Positions 28,899-39,237 are shown, counted from the first letter of the stretch. The stretch is DNA of 52,695 bases from an uncultured Pelagibacteraceae bacterium (GCA_902633595.1 CACPGV010000003.1:1-52695), one strand, 5' to 3'. Notes: a model not told the origin generated them from the sequence alone. Program-made: numbers and translations.

Positions 28899-29878
28899 TG
28901 TTAATTAATAAATCTTCTGTATCAAATATTTTTAAAATTTTAATTTCCATTTTATTCTCTGTTATTATTTCAGTTTTACTTTGTGAGATAATCTTAAGAG
29001 TAAAACATTACTTCTTGGTTGACTATGATATAGAAATGTGGAGATATTCGAAAGAACTAAAGGTCAAATCAACAAATATAAAAATTAATCACACTCATAA
29101 AAAAAATGGTTCATCAAATTTACAAAAAGTTCAATTTAAAATTAATAAATACGGACAAAGAGATAACAATTTTGAAAAAGATGATTTAAATAAATTTGAA
29201 AGAAGTTTTATTATTCTAGGCAGTTCAATGGCTCTGGGATGGGGCGTAGAACAAGACAAAACATTTTCAAGTGAGCTTAATAGAATATCAAAAAAAAATA
29301 ATAAAAATTGGTTTTTTGTAAATGGTGGAATTGGCAATTATAATACCGAAAGATACGTAAATAATTATTTAGAGAATTGGAGTGAATTAAAATTTACAGA
29401 TATTATTATTCATTTTTTTGTCAATGACACTGAGGTTTTATCTAACAAAAAAGCTAATTTTTTTGTAGAACATTCTCATGTTGGTGTTGTAATTTGGAAA
29501 TTAATAAATTCATACAAATCAAGTTTTAAAAAAGAGAAGCTTGTTGATTATTATAAAAAAAAGTATGAAGAAAATTTTGAAGGATTTAAAATTGCTCAAA
29601 ATGAACTTTCACGTTTAAAAAAATATTGTGAAAAAAATGAAATCAAGTGTCATTTGATTATGATGCCCGATATTCATCAATTAGACCCTTATGAATTAAT
29701 TTTTACAAATGATAAAATGAAAAAAGTTTCTGATAAATTAGGCTATGAGTTCTTAGATTTACTGCCAGTTTTAAAGAATCAACCAATAGAAAAAATTTGG
29801 AATAAATATAACGACCCACATCCTAATGCTTATGGTCATAAATTAATGGCAGATAGAATATATGAATATTTAAATTAA
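28898..29878 (+). CDS. SGNH/GDSL hydrolase-like protein
   Basis: IILGSSMALGWGVEQDKTFSSEL and C-terminal DPHPNAYGHKLMADRI. Confidence 0.75.
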   Translation: MLINKSSVSNIFKILISILFSVIISVLLCEIILRVKHYFLVDYDIEMWRYSKELKVKSTNIKINHTHKKNGSSNLQKVQFKINKYGQRDNNFEKDDLNKFERSFIILGSSMALGWGVEQDKTFSSELNRISKKNNKNWFFVNGGIGNYNTERYVNNYLENWSELKFTDIIIHFFVNDTEVLSNKKANFFVEHSHVGVVIWKLINSYKSSFKKEKLVDYYKKKYEENFEGFKIAQNELSRLKKYCEKNEIKCHLIMMPDIHQLDPYELIFTNDKMKKVSDKLGYEFLDLLPVLKNQPIEKIWNKYNDPHPNAYGHKLMADRIYEYLN

Positions 29879-31206
29879 TGATTTTTTCTTCTTTAGAGTT
29901 TATCTTATTTTTTTCAATCTTTTTAATTTGTATAAAATATTTAAAAAATCACCAGCAAGCGCTTATTATTATCTCTAGTTTTATTTTTTACAGTTTCTGG
30001 AACTCAATTTTTTTTATTCTTCTTGTTTATTTGTGCATAAGTAATTTTTATTTTATTAAAAGAAAAGTAAATATATATTTTGCGGTCACGGCTTCTTTGA
30101 TTCCACTTTTTTACTTTAAGTATTCATATTTCTTTTCAAATGTATTTAATTTGGAAATTTTAAGTGAATATAGTTACAAGGGAGAGCTTCCGTTAGCTAT
30201 TTCTTTTATTACTTTTACCGCTTTAGCAACCATCATTGATACGAAACTTAACAAACATAATGAAAATTTAAACATAAAAAATTTCACAGAATTTTTAGTT
30301 TATTTCCCCCAATTAATTGCAGGGCCAATTTTAAGAGTTAATCAATTAATTCCACAATTGAAAAATAAAATAGAATTTAATGAGTCAAATATTAAATTTG
30401 GTTTAATATTATTTACAATTGGATTTGTTAAAAAAATTTTTCTAGCTGATAATATAGGAAGTTATATAGATCCTTTTTTTGAAGATCCAATACTACACTC
30501 TGAAAACGTAATTAAAGGTTTCCTCCTTTTCCCACTACAACTTTATTTTGATTTTAGTGGTTATATAGATATGGCCTTAGGATCATCTATAATTTTAGGA
30601 ATTCATTTACCTCAGAATTTTACCAAACCTTATTTAAGTGAATCCCTAACCCAATTTTGGAGAAATTGGCACATAACATTATCAACTTGGTTCAGAGATT
30701 ATTTATATATTCCTCTAGGAGGATCAAAAGTATCAAAAAAAAAATTATTTTTTAATCTCACATTTGTAATGTCCCTTGCAGGTTTGTGGCATGGAGCAAA
30801 CCTTAATTTCATCTTATGGGGATTTTTAAATGGTTTTATTTTATTTTTTGAAAAAATAATTAATAAATCCCTTGAAATATCAAGTATTTTAAAAATTATA
30901 ATTACTTGCTTCGTAGTTTTTAATTTATTGATGGTTTTTAGAATAAGTGATTTTAACCACTTATTTAATTTTTTTATTGAATTGTATTCAAATCTTCAAA
31001 AAATATTTCTTTTTGAAAACTTTGCAATCTTATTAATTCTAATATTGGGTGTAATTTCTCAAAAATTTGAAGAACATACAACTATAAAAAAATTTTCTCT
31101 TAAAATTTCATTTTTCTTTTTAATCCCGTTTATTTTAGTAATTATTTTAACTGGACTTGGAATAAATGCCGGATCTTCAGAAAAATTTATTTATTTTCAA
31201 TTTTAA
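29878..31206 (+). CDS. MBOAT family O-acyltransferase
   Basis: FPQLIAGPILR, FDFSGYIDMALG, FWRNWHITLSTWFRDYLYIPLGGSK, GLWHGANLNFILWG. Confidence 0.95.
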   Translation: MIFSSLEFILFFSIFLICIKYLKNHQQALIIISSFIFYSFWNSIFFILLVYLCISNFYFIKRKVNIYFAVTASLIPLFYFKYSYFFSNVFNLEILSEYSYKGELPLAISFITFTALATIIDTKLNKHNENLNIKNFTEFLVYFPQLIAGPILRVNQLIPQLKNKIEFNESNIKFGLILFTIGFVKKIFLADNIGSYIDPFFEDPILHSENVIKGFLLFPLQLYFDFSGYIDMALGSSIILGIHLPQNFTKPYLSESLTQFWRNWHITLSTWFRDYLYIPLGGSKVSKKKLFFNLTFVMSLAGLWHGANLNFILWGFLNGFILFFEKIINKSLEISSILKIIITCFVVFNLLMVFRISDFNHLFNFFIELYSNLQKIFLFENFAILLILILGVISQKFEEHTTIKKFSLKISFFFLIPFILVIILTGLGINAGSSEKFIYFQF

Positions 31207-31216
31207 TAACTTTTAT

Positions 31217-32203
31217 TTACATTATCTCGTTTTTTAAAATTTTTGCTACTAAAGTGTGTCCGTATTCACTTAAATGGCCAGGATCGTATTTTAAAAAAAT
31301 TTGGCTCTTATTATCATCATTGCAAAATTTGTCTTTAAATTTAATAAGTTTCAAATTAGAGTTAATAATTTTATTCTCAATTATTGTTTCAGCAAAATCG
31401 TTTTTATTACAATTTTTATCGCTTATTTGAAAACTATAAGGTATCATAAGAAATATCATTTTATTCTTTAGTTTTTTATTCTTTTCGCTATATTTTTTCA
31501 TAATAAGATTTAGAGCATTAATATTATTTTCATTGAAAGAATTTATAGCATATTGATAGTATCTTTCATTCGAATTTAAAAAAATTCCTTTCATAAAAAC
31601 ATATGTGACAGATTTTGATCTAATAAAATTATTAATATAAATTAAAACTCTATTATTTCTCATTCTCTCAATGAAAGACGAATTGTTATTTTTTTTCGTA
31701 TTTTGAGTATTATTTTTTTTAAAGTTATTTAAATTATCAAGATCATCTAAAGCAAAATTAACAAAAATATATTTTAAATTTTTAGAATTAATTTTCTCAT
31801 CAATTATTTGTAGGTTATTTTCAATGTTGCTTCCTATAACGCTTGCGTTAAATATCTTATGTTTACTTAATTCTTTTTCTAATATTCCTGAAAAAGTATT
31901 TGATTGGGTAACTCCACTGCCAAAAGTGACACTGCCTCCTACAAAAAATATCTCTTCGAGTGTGTCATCTTTTTTAATAAAGTTATCTGATACCCTAAAC
32001 CCATTTTCATCTGTGTAAACTTTTTTACCAAACACCTTTTTATTGGAGATATTTGGAAAGTTAAATATTGGATTTTTTGTTTCATCTCTTATTCCTTTTG
32101 ATACGCCTTGAGGCGTAATATCAAAAGAAACCCTTACGAAAAATTCAATTAAAAATAAAATTGTGATAAAAACTAAAAAATTTATAAACAATACTTTTTT
32201 CAT
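31217..32203 (-). CDS. SGNH/GDSL hydrolase-like protein (second copy)
   Basis: FFVGGSVTFGSGVTQSNTFSGIL and DPGHLSEYGHTLVAKIL. Confidence 0.7.
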   Translation of the reverse strand: MKKVLFINFLVFITILFLIEFFVRVSFDITPQGVSKGIRDETKNPIFNFPNISNKKVFGKKVYTDENGFRVSDNFIKKDDTLEEIFFVGGSVTFGSGVTQSNTFSGILEKELSKHKIFNASVIGSNIENNLQIIDEKINSKNLKYIFVNFALDDLDNLNNFKKNNTQNTKKNNNSSFIERMRNNRVLIYINNFIRSKSVTYVFMKGIFLNSNERYYQYAINSFNENNINALNLIMKKYSEKNKKLKNKMIFLMIPYSFQISDKNCNKNDFAETIIENKIINSNLKLIKFKDKFCNDDNKSQIFLKYDPGHLSEYGHTLVAKILKNEIM

Positions 32204-32243
32204 GGTTTTTTATACAAATTATCTATAAAGTTGTTTAAATTAT

Positions 32244-32396
32244 ATGATTTCATTTATTAAAGAGTTTTTTGAATTTCTCAAGGCTAGAAAAAAATATTGG
32301 TTATTACCAATAATAGTAGTCCTAGCTTTATTTGGGATTCTAATAGTTTTAAGCCAAGGTTCAGCCGTGGCACCATTTATTTATACAATTTTTTAG
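32244..32396 (+). CDS. DUF5989-like small membrane protein (50 aa), not in ORF track
   Basis: MISFIKEFFEFLKARKKYWLLPIIVVLALFGILIVLSQGSAVAPFIYTIF; stop abuts GTG start of carbamoyltransferase. Confidence 0.85.
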   Translation: MISFIKEFFEFLKARKKYWLLPIIVVLALFGILIVLSQGSAVAPFIYTIF

Positions 32397-34232
32397 GTGA
32401 CAACAATTTTAGGCATATCCGCATTTTACCATGATAGTGCAGCAGCACTTATACAGGATGGTCAAATAATAGCAGCTGCTCAAGAAGAGAGATTTTCTAG
32501 AAAAAAACATGATGCAAATTATCCGTTTTATGCCGTTGAATATGTCTTAGCAGAGTCTAAAAAAAATTTATGTGACGTAGACCACATTGTTTTTTTCGAA
32601 AAACCTTTTTTAAAATTTGAGAGATTATTAGAAACCTATTTAGCATTCGCACCAAGAGGATTTAAATCATTCAGTATGTCTATGCCTATTTGGTTGAGAG
32701 AGAAGTTATTCCAAAAAAAATTTATATTTGATCATTTAAAAAGACACGATAAAAATTTTCAAGATATGGACAAAATTAAATTTTCTGAACATCATTTTAG
32801 CCATGCAGCTAGCGCATTTTATCCATCTCCATTTAAAGAAGCAGTAATTTTAACTTTAGATGGTGTTGGTGAATGGGCAACAACAACAGTGGCTATAGGA
32901 AAAGAGAATAAGCTTGAAATGAAAAAAGAAATTCACTTTCCACACTCTCTAGGATTACTTTATTCGGCATTCACTTATTACACTGGCTTCAAAGTTAATA
33001 GTGGCGAATATAAAGTGATGGGTCTAGCACCATACGGTAGGCCCAAGTATAAAGATTTAATTATTAAAGAATTAATGGATCTTAAAGAAGATGGTTCTTT
33101 CAAACTAAATATGAAATATTTTGAATATGCTACAGGATTAACAATGACAAATAAAAAGTTTTCAAATCTTTTTGGACAACCTGTAAGAGATCCGAAAAAA
33201 GAATTATTAAGAGATTTTCATATGGATATTGCATCATCGATACAAGCAGTAACCGAAGAAGTTGTCTTAAGATTAACAAAAGATATTGCAAAAGAGTATA
33301 AAATTAAAAACTTATGTTTAGCAGGTGGTGTTGCTTTAAATTGTGTTGCCAATGGAAAAATATTACGAGAAAAAACGTTTGAGAATATATGGATACAGCC
33401 CGCATCAGGTGATGCTGGTGGATCTCTAGGTGCAGCTCTAGCTTATTGGCATCATGAATTAAAAAAACCAAGAAAAAAATTTGAGGATAAAATGAAAGGA
33501 TCTTACCTTGGACCTAAGTTTGAGAATGATTTTATTGAACAAAAACTTAAATCACTTAAAGCGAGCTACAAAAAATATAGTAGAGAAGAAACAATTTCTT
33601 TAACTGCTAAAGAACTTTCAAATGAAAAAACTGTTGGCTGGTTTCAAGGAAGAATGGAATTTGGTCCTAGAGCTCTTGGTGGAAGATCAATATTAGCAGA
33701 TCCAAGATCGGAAAAAATGCAAAAGCAATTAAACCTAAAAATTAAGTTTAGAGAAAGTTTCAGACCATTTGCTCCCTCTGTTCTTAGAGAAGATGTTAGC
33801 GAATGGTTTGAATTTAATAATGAAAGTCCTTACATGTTATTAGTCTCAAACGTTAAAAAAGATAAACAAATTAAAATGAACGCAGAAGATGAAAAATTAT
33901 TTGGTATAGATAAATTAAATGTTAAAAGATCAAGTATTCCAGCAATAACTCATGTAGATTATTCAGCTAGAATTCAAACTGTCCATAAAGAAACCAATCC
34001 AAGGTATTATGATCTGATTAATGAGTTTAAGAAAAATACAAATTGTCCGGTTTTAGTAAACACTTCATTTAATGTTAGAGGTGAACCCATTGTTTGTTCA
34101 ATTGATGATGCATTTAATTGCTTTATGGGAACTAATTTAGACATTTTAGTCATAGAAGATTTTGTGTTATTTAAAAATCAACAAGACGAGTCTTTAATTC
34201 AAGATTATAAAAATAAATTTGAATTAGATTAA
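32397..34232 (+). CDS. Carbamoyltransferase, NodU/TobZ family (GTG start)
   Basis: ILGISAFYHDSAAALIQDGQIIAAAQEERFSRKKHD; LAGGVALNCVANGKI; FGPRALGGRSILADPR. Confidence 0.95.
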   Translation: MTTILGISAFYHDSAAALIQDGQIIAAAQEERFSRKKHDANYPFYAVEYVLAESKKNLCDVDHIVFFEKPFLKFERLLETYLAFAPRGFKSFSMSMPIWLREKLFQKKFIFDHLKRHDKNFQDMDKIKFSEHHFSHAASAFYPSPFKEAVILTLDGVGEWATTTVAIGKENKLEMKKEIHFPHSLGLLYSAFTYYTGFKVNSGEYKVMGLAPYGRPKYKDLIIKELMDLKEDGSFKLNMKYFEYATGLTMTNKKFSNLFGQPVRDPKKELLRDFHMDIASSIQAVTEEVVLRLTKDIAKEYKIKNLCLAGGVALNCVANGKILREKTFENIWIQPASGDAGGSLGAALAYWHHELKKPRKKFEDKMKGSYLGPKFENDFIEQKLKSLKASYKKYSREETISLTAKELSNEKTVGWFQGRMEFGPRALGGRSILADPRSEKMQKQLNLKIKFRESFRPFAPSVLREDVSEWFEFNNESPYMLLVSNVKKDKQIKMNAEDEKLFGIDKLNVKRSSIPAITHVDYSARIQTVHKETNPRYYDLINEFKKNTNCPVLVNTSFNVRGEPIVCSIDDAFNCFMGTNLDILVIEDFVLFKNQQDESLIQDYKNKFELD

Positions 34233-35041
34233 TTTAAAATCGAAGCAGGATCTAATTTAATATCAAACCAATTAAGTCTAATGTCTAAATGGGGCCCAGT
34301 TGCTCTTCCGCTTTGTCCTAAGGTTCCAACTATTTCACCTTTCTTAACTTTTTGACCAACTTTGACATTAATGTCCTTCATGTGCATATACAAAGTGCTT
34401 ATACCATGACCGTGATCGAAAATTATTGTACCGCCAGTAAAATACATATCATTTTCAGCTAAAGTAACTTCTCCATCCATCATTGCTTTTACAGGCGTTC
34501 CCTCTGGTGCGTGAAAATCTATTCCATAATGTGGTCTTCTAGGTTTACCATTCAAAATCCTTTGACTACCATAAACACCTGTTATTATATATTTATCGAT
34601 AGGATAGATAAATTTTTTTTTAAAAAAATCGAAAGAAGTATCTATAGATCTAGCTTTTCCAATTAGAATATTATCTTTTTTTATTCTCTCATATACTTCA
34701 GGTGGAGGCGTAACTTGCTTTGAAGGTAATCCATCTATTCTTTGAATTTTATATTTTCTTTTAAAAACTTTTTTTATAATTTTTGTAGACTCTCCCTTTT
34801 TTTTCACATTTATAATTACATCATTTTTTCTATCCCTTCCTAATCCAAATGCAAAATAGCCATCTTTCGAAACCCTAATATTACGATCATCTATAGAGAT
34901 TCTGGTATCAGGCGAAGTTTTACCTAAAATAAATGAACCTTGTTTGAAATCACCTTTAAATTCAACTGCATAAACATTAGTAAAAAATATTAAAAATATT
35001 AAATAAATATAAAATTTATTGTGCAGTCCAACCCCCATCAA
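34229..35041 (-). CDS. M23 family metallopeptidase
   Basis: GVYGSQRILNGKPRRPHYGIDFHAPEGTPVKA...GHGISTLYMHM...GATGPHLDIRL-type LytM motifs. Confidence 0.92.
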   Translation of the reverse strand: MMGVGLHNKFYIYLIFLIFFTNVYAVEFKGDFKQGSFILGKTSPDTRISIDDRNIRVSKDGYFAFGLGRDRKNDVIINVKKKGESTKIIKKVFKRKYKIQRIDGLPSKQVTPPPEVYERIKKDNILIGKARSIDTSFDFFKKKFIYPIDKYIITGVYGSQRILNGKPRRPHYGIDFHAPEGTPVKAMMDGEVTLAENDMYFTGGTIIFDHGHGISTLYMHMKDINVKVGQKVKKGEIVGTLGQSGRATGPHLDIRLNWFDIKLDPASILN

Positions 35042-35780
35042 CCATAATTGATGATCCTGTGATCATCGACGAACTATCAGAGGCTAAAAAAGCCACAGAT
35101 GTAGCCACGTCGCTTTGTTCAGCAACTCTGCCCAATGGAATATTTCTTATCATTTCTCTCATAAATTTTTTATTTTTAAAGAATTTTTTCACCATAGGTG
35201 TAAGAACAAAAGTCGGGCAAACAGAATTTACTCTAATATTACTTTTTGCTAAATCGATTGCCATACCTTTGGTAAGTCCTTCAATTCCAAATTTAGTCAT
35301 ATTGTAAACGCTTCTTATTGGTCCGCCCACTTTACCCATTTGAGAAGACATATTTATAATTGACCCACCAATTTTTTTTCTATTTTTACTTTCTAACATT
35401 TTTTTCGCGCATATTTGGGCAACATTAAAACAAGCTTTTAAATTAAGATTTACTAAATAATCCATATTTTCCTTTTTAACCTTTATGAAATGTTCTGGAC
35501 GATTACTACCAGCGTTGTTAACTAAAATATCTAGTTTAGGAATTTTTTCCATAATCATTTTGAATTTTACATTATCTGTTACGTCACAAACAAAGGATAA
35601 GCAGGTACCTTTTGTTTTTTTAATTTTTTTAGAAACTTTTTTTAGATCATTAGGGGTTCTGCTTATTAGTATAACCTTAGCACCTGCTTGGGCTAGAGCT
35701 ATCGCACAAGCTCTTCCTATACCTTTCCCAGCGCCAGTTACTAAAGCGATTTTATTTTTAAGAATAATTTGTTTTAACAT
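35016..35780 (-). CDS. SDR family oxidoreductase
   Basis: KIALVTGAGKGIGRACAIALAQAGAKVIL, NNAGSNRPE, YNMTKFG; start at MLKQIILKNK. Confidence 0.9.
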   Translation of the reverse strand: MLKQIILKNKIALVTGAGKGIGRACAIALAQAGAKVILISRTPNDLKKVSKKIKKTKGTCLSFVCDVTDNVKFKMIMEKIPKLDILVNNAGSNRPEHFIKVKKENMDYLVNLNLKACFNVAQICAKKMLESKNRKKIGGSIINMSSQMGKVGGPIRSVYNMTKFGIEGLTKGMAIDLAKSNIRVNSVCPTFVLTPMVKKFFKNKKFMREMIRNIPLGRVAEQSDVATSVAFLASDSSSMITGSSIMVDGGWTAQ

Positions 35781-36370
35781 TAAATTAATATTTTTAAATC
35801 TGTATAAATTAAATCCACAGCTACAACTAATATAGCCAATAAACCCAACCAAGCAATCCATTTATATTTTTTAATCCAACTTGAAATTAGATTTGCTGCA
35901 ACCGCCATTAAAACAATTGATAATATCAATCCAAAAACTAATAGATGATAATGATGACCCGCTGCTCCTGCAACTCCAAGAACATTATCTAAACTCATAG
36001 TAAAGTCTGCAAGAAGCACTGTCCAAATTGCTCTTAAAAAACTTGAATTATCAACTTTGATATCTTCTTCTTTGGAAGCTCCTTTAATTACATCCATGTA
36101 AAGTTTGTAAACAATATATAAAAGTAATATTCCTCCGATTAATCTTAAACCAGTTATTTGAAGTAAATAAGCAGTTAGTAATGTTAAAATTATTCTTAAA
36201 ATTACAGCTCCACCTATTCCCCAAAAAATAACTTTTTTTCTTTGATCTGGTGGAAATTTGGAGGCTACCATTCCAATAATAATTGCATTATCTCCCGCTA
36301 GGACAAGATCTATAAAAATAATTTGTGTTAAGATTGTAATTTGCTCTGGAGTTAGTAGCTCAGCTAACAT
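35780..36370 (-). CDS. TerC/YjbE family integral membrane protein
   Basis: IIFIDLVLAGDNAIIIGMVASKFPPDQR; LADFTMSLDNVLGVAGAA. Confidence 0.9.
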   Translation of the reverse strand: MLAELLTPEQITILTQIIFIDLVLAGDNAIIIGMVASKFPPDQRKKVIFWGIGGAVILRIILTLLTAYLLQITGLRLIGGILLLYIVYKLYMDVIKGASKEEDIKVDNSSFLRAIWTVLLADFTMSLDNVLGVAGAAGHHYHLLVFGLILSIVLMAVAANLISSWIKKYKWIAWLGLLAILVVAVDLIYTDLKILI

Positions 36371-36372
36371 GA

Positions 36373-37980
36373 TTATTTGTTCAATATCATGTCAGAGGCT
36401 TTTTCCGCAATCATTATTGTTGGAGCGTTGGTGTTACCAGAAGTTATATTCGGCATTATCGAAGCATCAACAACTCTCAAATTTTGCAGACCGTGGGCTT
36501 GTAATTTATCATTAACTACTGCCTCTTCTCCTTTTCCCATTTTACAAGTTCCAACAGGGTGAAAAATAGTTTGAGCATGATCACTTGCAGCTTTTACTAA
36601 TTCCTCATCATCTGTAATGTGAGTCCCAGGTCTATATTCTTCTGGTTCATATTTTTTAAAAGTTTTAGTGTTCATCATTATATTTCTTACAATTTTCAGT
36701 GCTTTTGCTGCAACATCTCTATCTTCTTGTGTAGACAAGTAATTCATTTTTATTTTTGGATTGTCTCTACTGTCTTTGCTCGCAATATTTATCTCTCCTC
36801 TACTTGTTGGTCTTACATTAGCAACTGTTGGAGTAATTCCATCAAAGTCGTGCATCTTAGATGCTCCTAAAATATCTGTGCTTATAGGTTGGACGTGAAA
36901 TTGAAGATTAGGAGTAGCTCTAGACGGATCACTCTTCACAAATCCACACACTTGGCTTGCTCCCATAGTCATAGGTCCGCTTTGTTTGAAAACATATTCT
37001 AAACCAATCAAAAAATTTCCAATTAAACTATTTATTTTGCTATTTAATGACTTCAAATTTTTTACCTTATAAACAGGTCTAAACATCAAATGATCTTGAA
37101 GATTTTTTCCTACCCCTTTTAATTCGTGAATGGTTTCTATACCGTGACGATTTAATTTGTCGGAGTCTCCTATTCCTGAAACTTGCAAGATATGAGGTGA
37201 ACCAATTGATCCCGCAGATAAAATTACTTCCCTGTCTGCTTTAACAGAAACTAGTTTATCTTTTAAATAATAGTTTACGCCAACAGCTTTTTTACCTTCA
37301 AAATTTATTTTTTGAACATGAGCTTTAGTTACTATTTTAAGATTAGATCTATTTTTAACTGGGCTTAAATATCCTTTTGCTGCGCTACAACGCAATTTTA
37401 ATAATTTATTTCTACTTGTTGTGAATTGAAAATATCCGATACCAAAATTATCTCCTGTATTAAAATCTTTTGTTCTTGGTATTCCAGTCTCTTCAGCAGC
37501 ATTTTGAAATTCTTCTAGCATATTTAAATTTATCTTTTTATTTGATACGGTTATGGGACCTTTATCATTGTGAAATTCATTTGGGCCAAGTTCATTATTT
37601 TCAGATTTTAAAAAATAAGGAAATACATCATCCCATCCCCAGCCAGAGTTTCCTTGTTGCCTCCAATTATCATAATCATTACTTTGTCCTCTTATCCATA
37701 AAAGACCATTTATCGATGAACTTCCTCCTAAAGTTTTACCTCTTGGATATCTAATTGATCTATTATTCATGGTTTCATCTTTTTCAGTGTGAAAACACCA
37801 ATCAACTTTTGGATTGTGCATTGTTTTAAAATAACCAACTGGAATATGGATCCATGGATAAGTATCCTTACCACCAGCCTCGATTAAAAGAACTTTATTT
37901 TTAGGATCTGCGCTTAACCTATTAGCAAGTACACATCCTGCTGAGCCAGCTCCAATAATTATAAAATCAAAATTATCCAT
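36373..37980 (-). CDS. GMC family (choline dehydrogenase-like) oxidoreductase
   Basis: DFIIIGAGSAGCVLANRLSADPKNKVLLIEAG; YPRGKTLGGSSSINGLLWIRG; C-terminal HPVGTCKMG; start at MDNFDF. Confidence 0.93.
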   Translation of the reverse strand: MDNFDFIIIGAGSAGCVLANRLSADPKNKVLLIEAGGKDTYPWIHIPVGYFKTMHNPKVDWCFHTEKDETMNNRSIRYPRGKTLGGSSSINGLLWIRGQSNDYDNWRQQGNSGWGWDDVFPYFLKSENNELGPNEFHNDKGPITVSNKKINLNMLEEFQNAAEETGIPRTKDFNTGDNFGIGYFQFTTSRNKLLKLRCSAAKGYLSPVKNRSNLKIVTKAHVQKINFEGKKAVGVNYYLKDKLVSVKADREVILSAGSIGSPHILQVSGIGDSDKLNRHGIETIHELKGVGKNLQDHLMFRPVYKVKNLKSLNSKINSLIGNFLIGLEYVFKQSGPMTMGASQVCGFVKSDPSRATPNLQFHVQPISTDILGASKMHDFDGITPTVANVRPTSRGEINIASKDSRDNPKIKMNYLSTQEDRDVAAKALKIVRNIMMNTKTFKKYEPEEYRPGTHITDDEELVKAASDHAQTIFHPVGTCKMGKGEEAVVNDKLQAHGLQNLRVVDASIMPNITSGNTNAPTIMIAEKASDMILNK

Positions 37981-38058
37981 GATAAAATTTAAATTATACG
38001 TTAGAAAACCCATACTTTCCAATATGTCAAATACAACTTTTGGTTTAATCTTCTTAGT

Positions 38059-38087
38059 TTGACTCCTGTAGTCAGATCAAGTTTACT
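38059..38087 (+). promoter_or_regulatory. Candidate promoter/operator upstream of TRAP operon
   Basis: TTGACT (38059-38064), 17-nt spacer, TTTACT (38082-38087); overlapping TGACT-CCTGT-AGTCA inverted repeat 38060-38074. Confidence 0.4.
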
Positions 38088-38118
38088 TTTAATAATTAAC
38101 AAAAAAACGGGGGAAATA

Positions 38119-39213
38119 ATGAGAAAATTATTTACTATAGTTTTAAGTTTAGTTGCATTTATCGGAATTTCGGTATCTTCAGCAAACGCTAAAACACTTA
38201 AGTGTCAAACCGTTCTTAACACTAAAGCCGATGAGGTAAAAATGTTAAAGGACTTTACTGACACAGTAACAACGCTAACTGATGGTTCATTAAAATTTGA
38301 AATTTTGCCAGCTGGTGCTGTTGTAGGAGTAAAAGAAACATTAGACGCAGTAGATAAAGGATTGATTGATTGTGGGTTCGCATGGACACACTATTGGTCA
38401 GGTGATCACCCTGCAGCTATGCTATTCGGTTCGCCAGTAGCTGGCGGTGGAGTAGGTATAGACAACTTAGCATTTTTATCTTGGTTCCAATATGGTGGTG
38501 GTAAAGAATTATACGACCAATTATGGAAAGAAATGGGAAGAGACATAAAAGGATTTATGCTTCAACCAGTAGGTCCAGAAGCTTTAGGCTGGTTTCCAAA
38601 ACCAATTAAAGATATGGCTGACTTTAGAAAATATAAATTCAGAACGCCTCCAGGAATTCCTGGTCAAACATATAAAGACATTGGTATCGCATCTGTAGCA
38701 ATGGGTGGAGGAGATATTCTTCCAGCATTACAATCAGGTACTATTGATGCAGCAGAATGGTGTTGTCCAAAACCAGATTTAACATTTGGTTTCCAAAAAG
38801 TATTAAAACACTATTATCTACAAGGTTTACACCAAGTAGTAGTAAATGCTGACTTTTATATTACTGGAAAAACTTACAAAAAAATGACTGCTCACGAGAA
38901 AAAATCTCTTGAAGTAGCTGCAAATGCTTCATTAGCTAAATCTCTAAGCTACAGAATCTATGAAAATGGAAAAGCTTTAAGAGAATTAACTACTAAGCAT
39001 GGAGTAAAACTTGAAGATACTCCATCAGACTATTTCGTAGAGTATATGGCAGCAGCAAAGAAAACATTGAACAAAAACGCAGCAGATAATAAATTTTTTG
39101 CTAAAGTTTATGACTCAATGAAAGAGTTTGCTGATATTGCTGTTCCTTTCTGGAGTGGTGCTCAAATGTCAAATGCTAAGCTAGGAATGGCTCACGCAGC
39201 GACACTTAAGTAA
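38119..39213 (+). CDS. TRAP transporter substrate-binding protein (DctP)
   Basis: Signal peptide; KFRTPPGIPGQTYKDIG, LPALQSGTIDAAEW; start at MRKLFTIVLSL after GGGGGAAATA. Confidence 0.93.
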   Translation: MRKLFTIVLSLVAFIGISVSSANAKTLKCQTVLNTKADEVKMLKDFTDTVTTLTDGSLKFEILPAGAVVGVKETLDAVDKGLIDCGFAWTHYWSGDHPAAMLFGSPVAGGGVGIDNLAFLSWFQYGGGKELYDQLWKEMGRDIKGFMLQPVGPEALGWFPKPIKDMADFRKYKFRTPPGIPGQTYKDIGIASVAMGGGDILPALQSGTIDAAEWCCPKPDLTFGFQKVLKHYYLQGLHQVVVNADFYITGKTYKKMTAHEKKSLEVAANASLAKSLSYRIYENGKALRELTTKHGVKLEDTPSDYFVEYMAAAKKTLNKNAADNKFFAKVYDSMKEFADIAVPFWSGAQMSNAKLGMAHAATLK

Positions 39214-39237
39214 TCAGTAGAAACATTTAAAGATATA

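Noticed and set aside
35059-35835. Plus-strand ORFs antisense to the SDR gene
   Set aside because: Shadow ORFs of a clear SDR coding sequence
36377-37754. Plus-strand ORFs antisense to the GMC oxidoreductase, including 36258-36515 across TerC
   Set aside because: No recognisable motifs; overlapped by confident minus-strand genes
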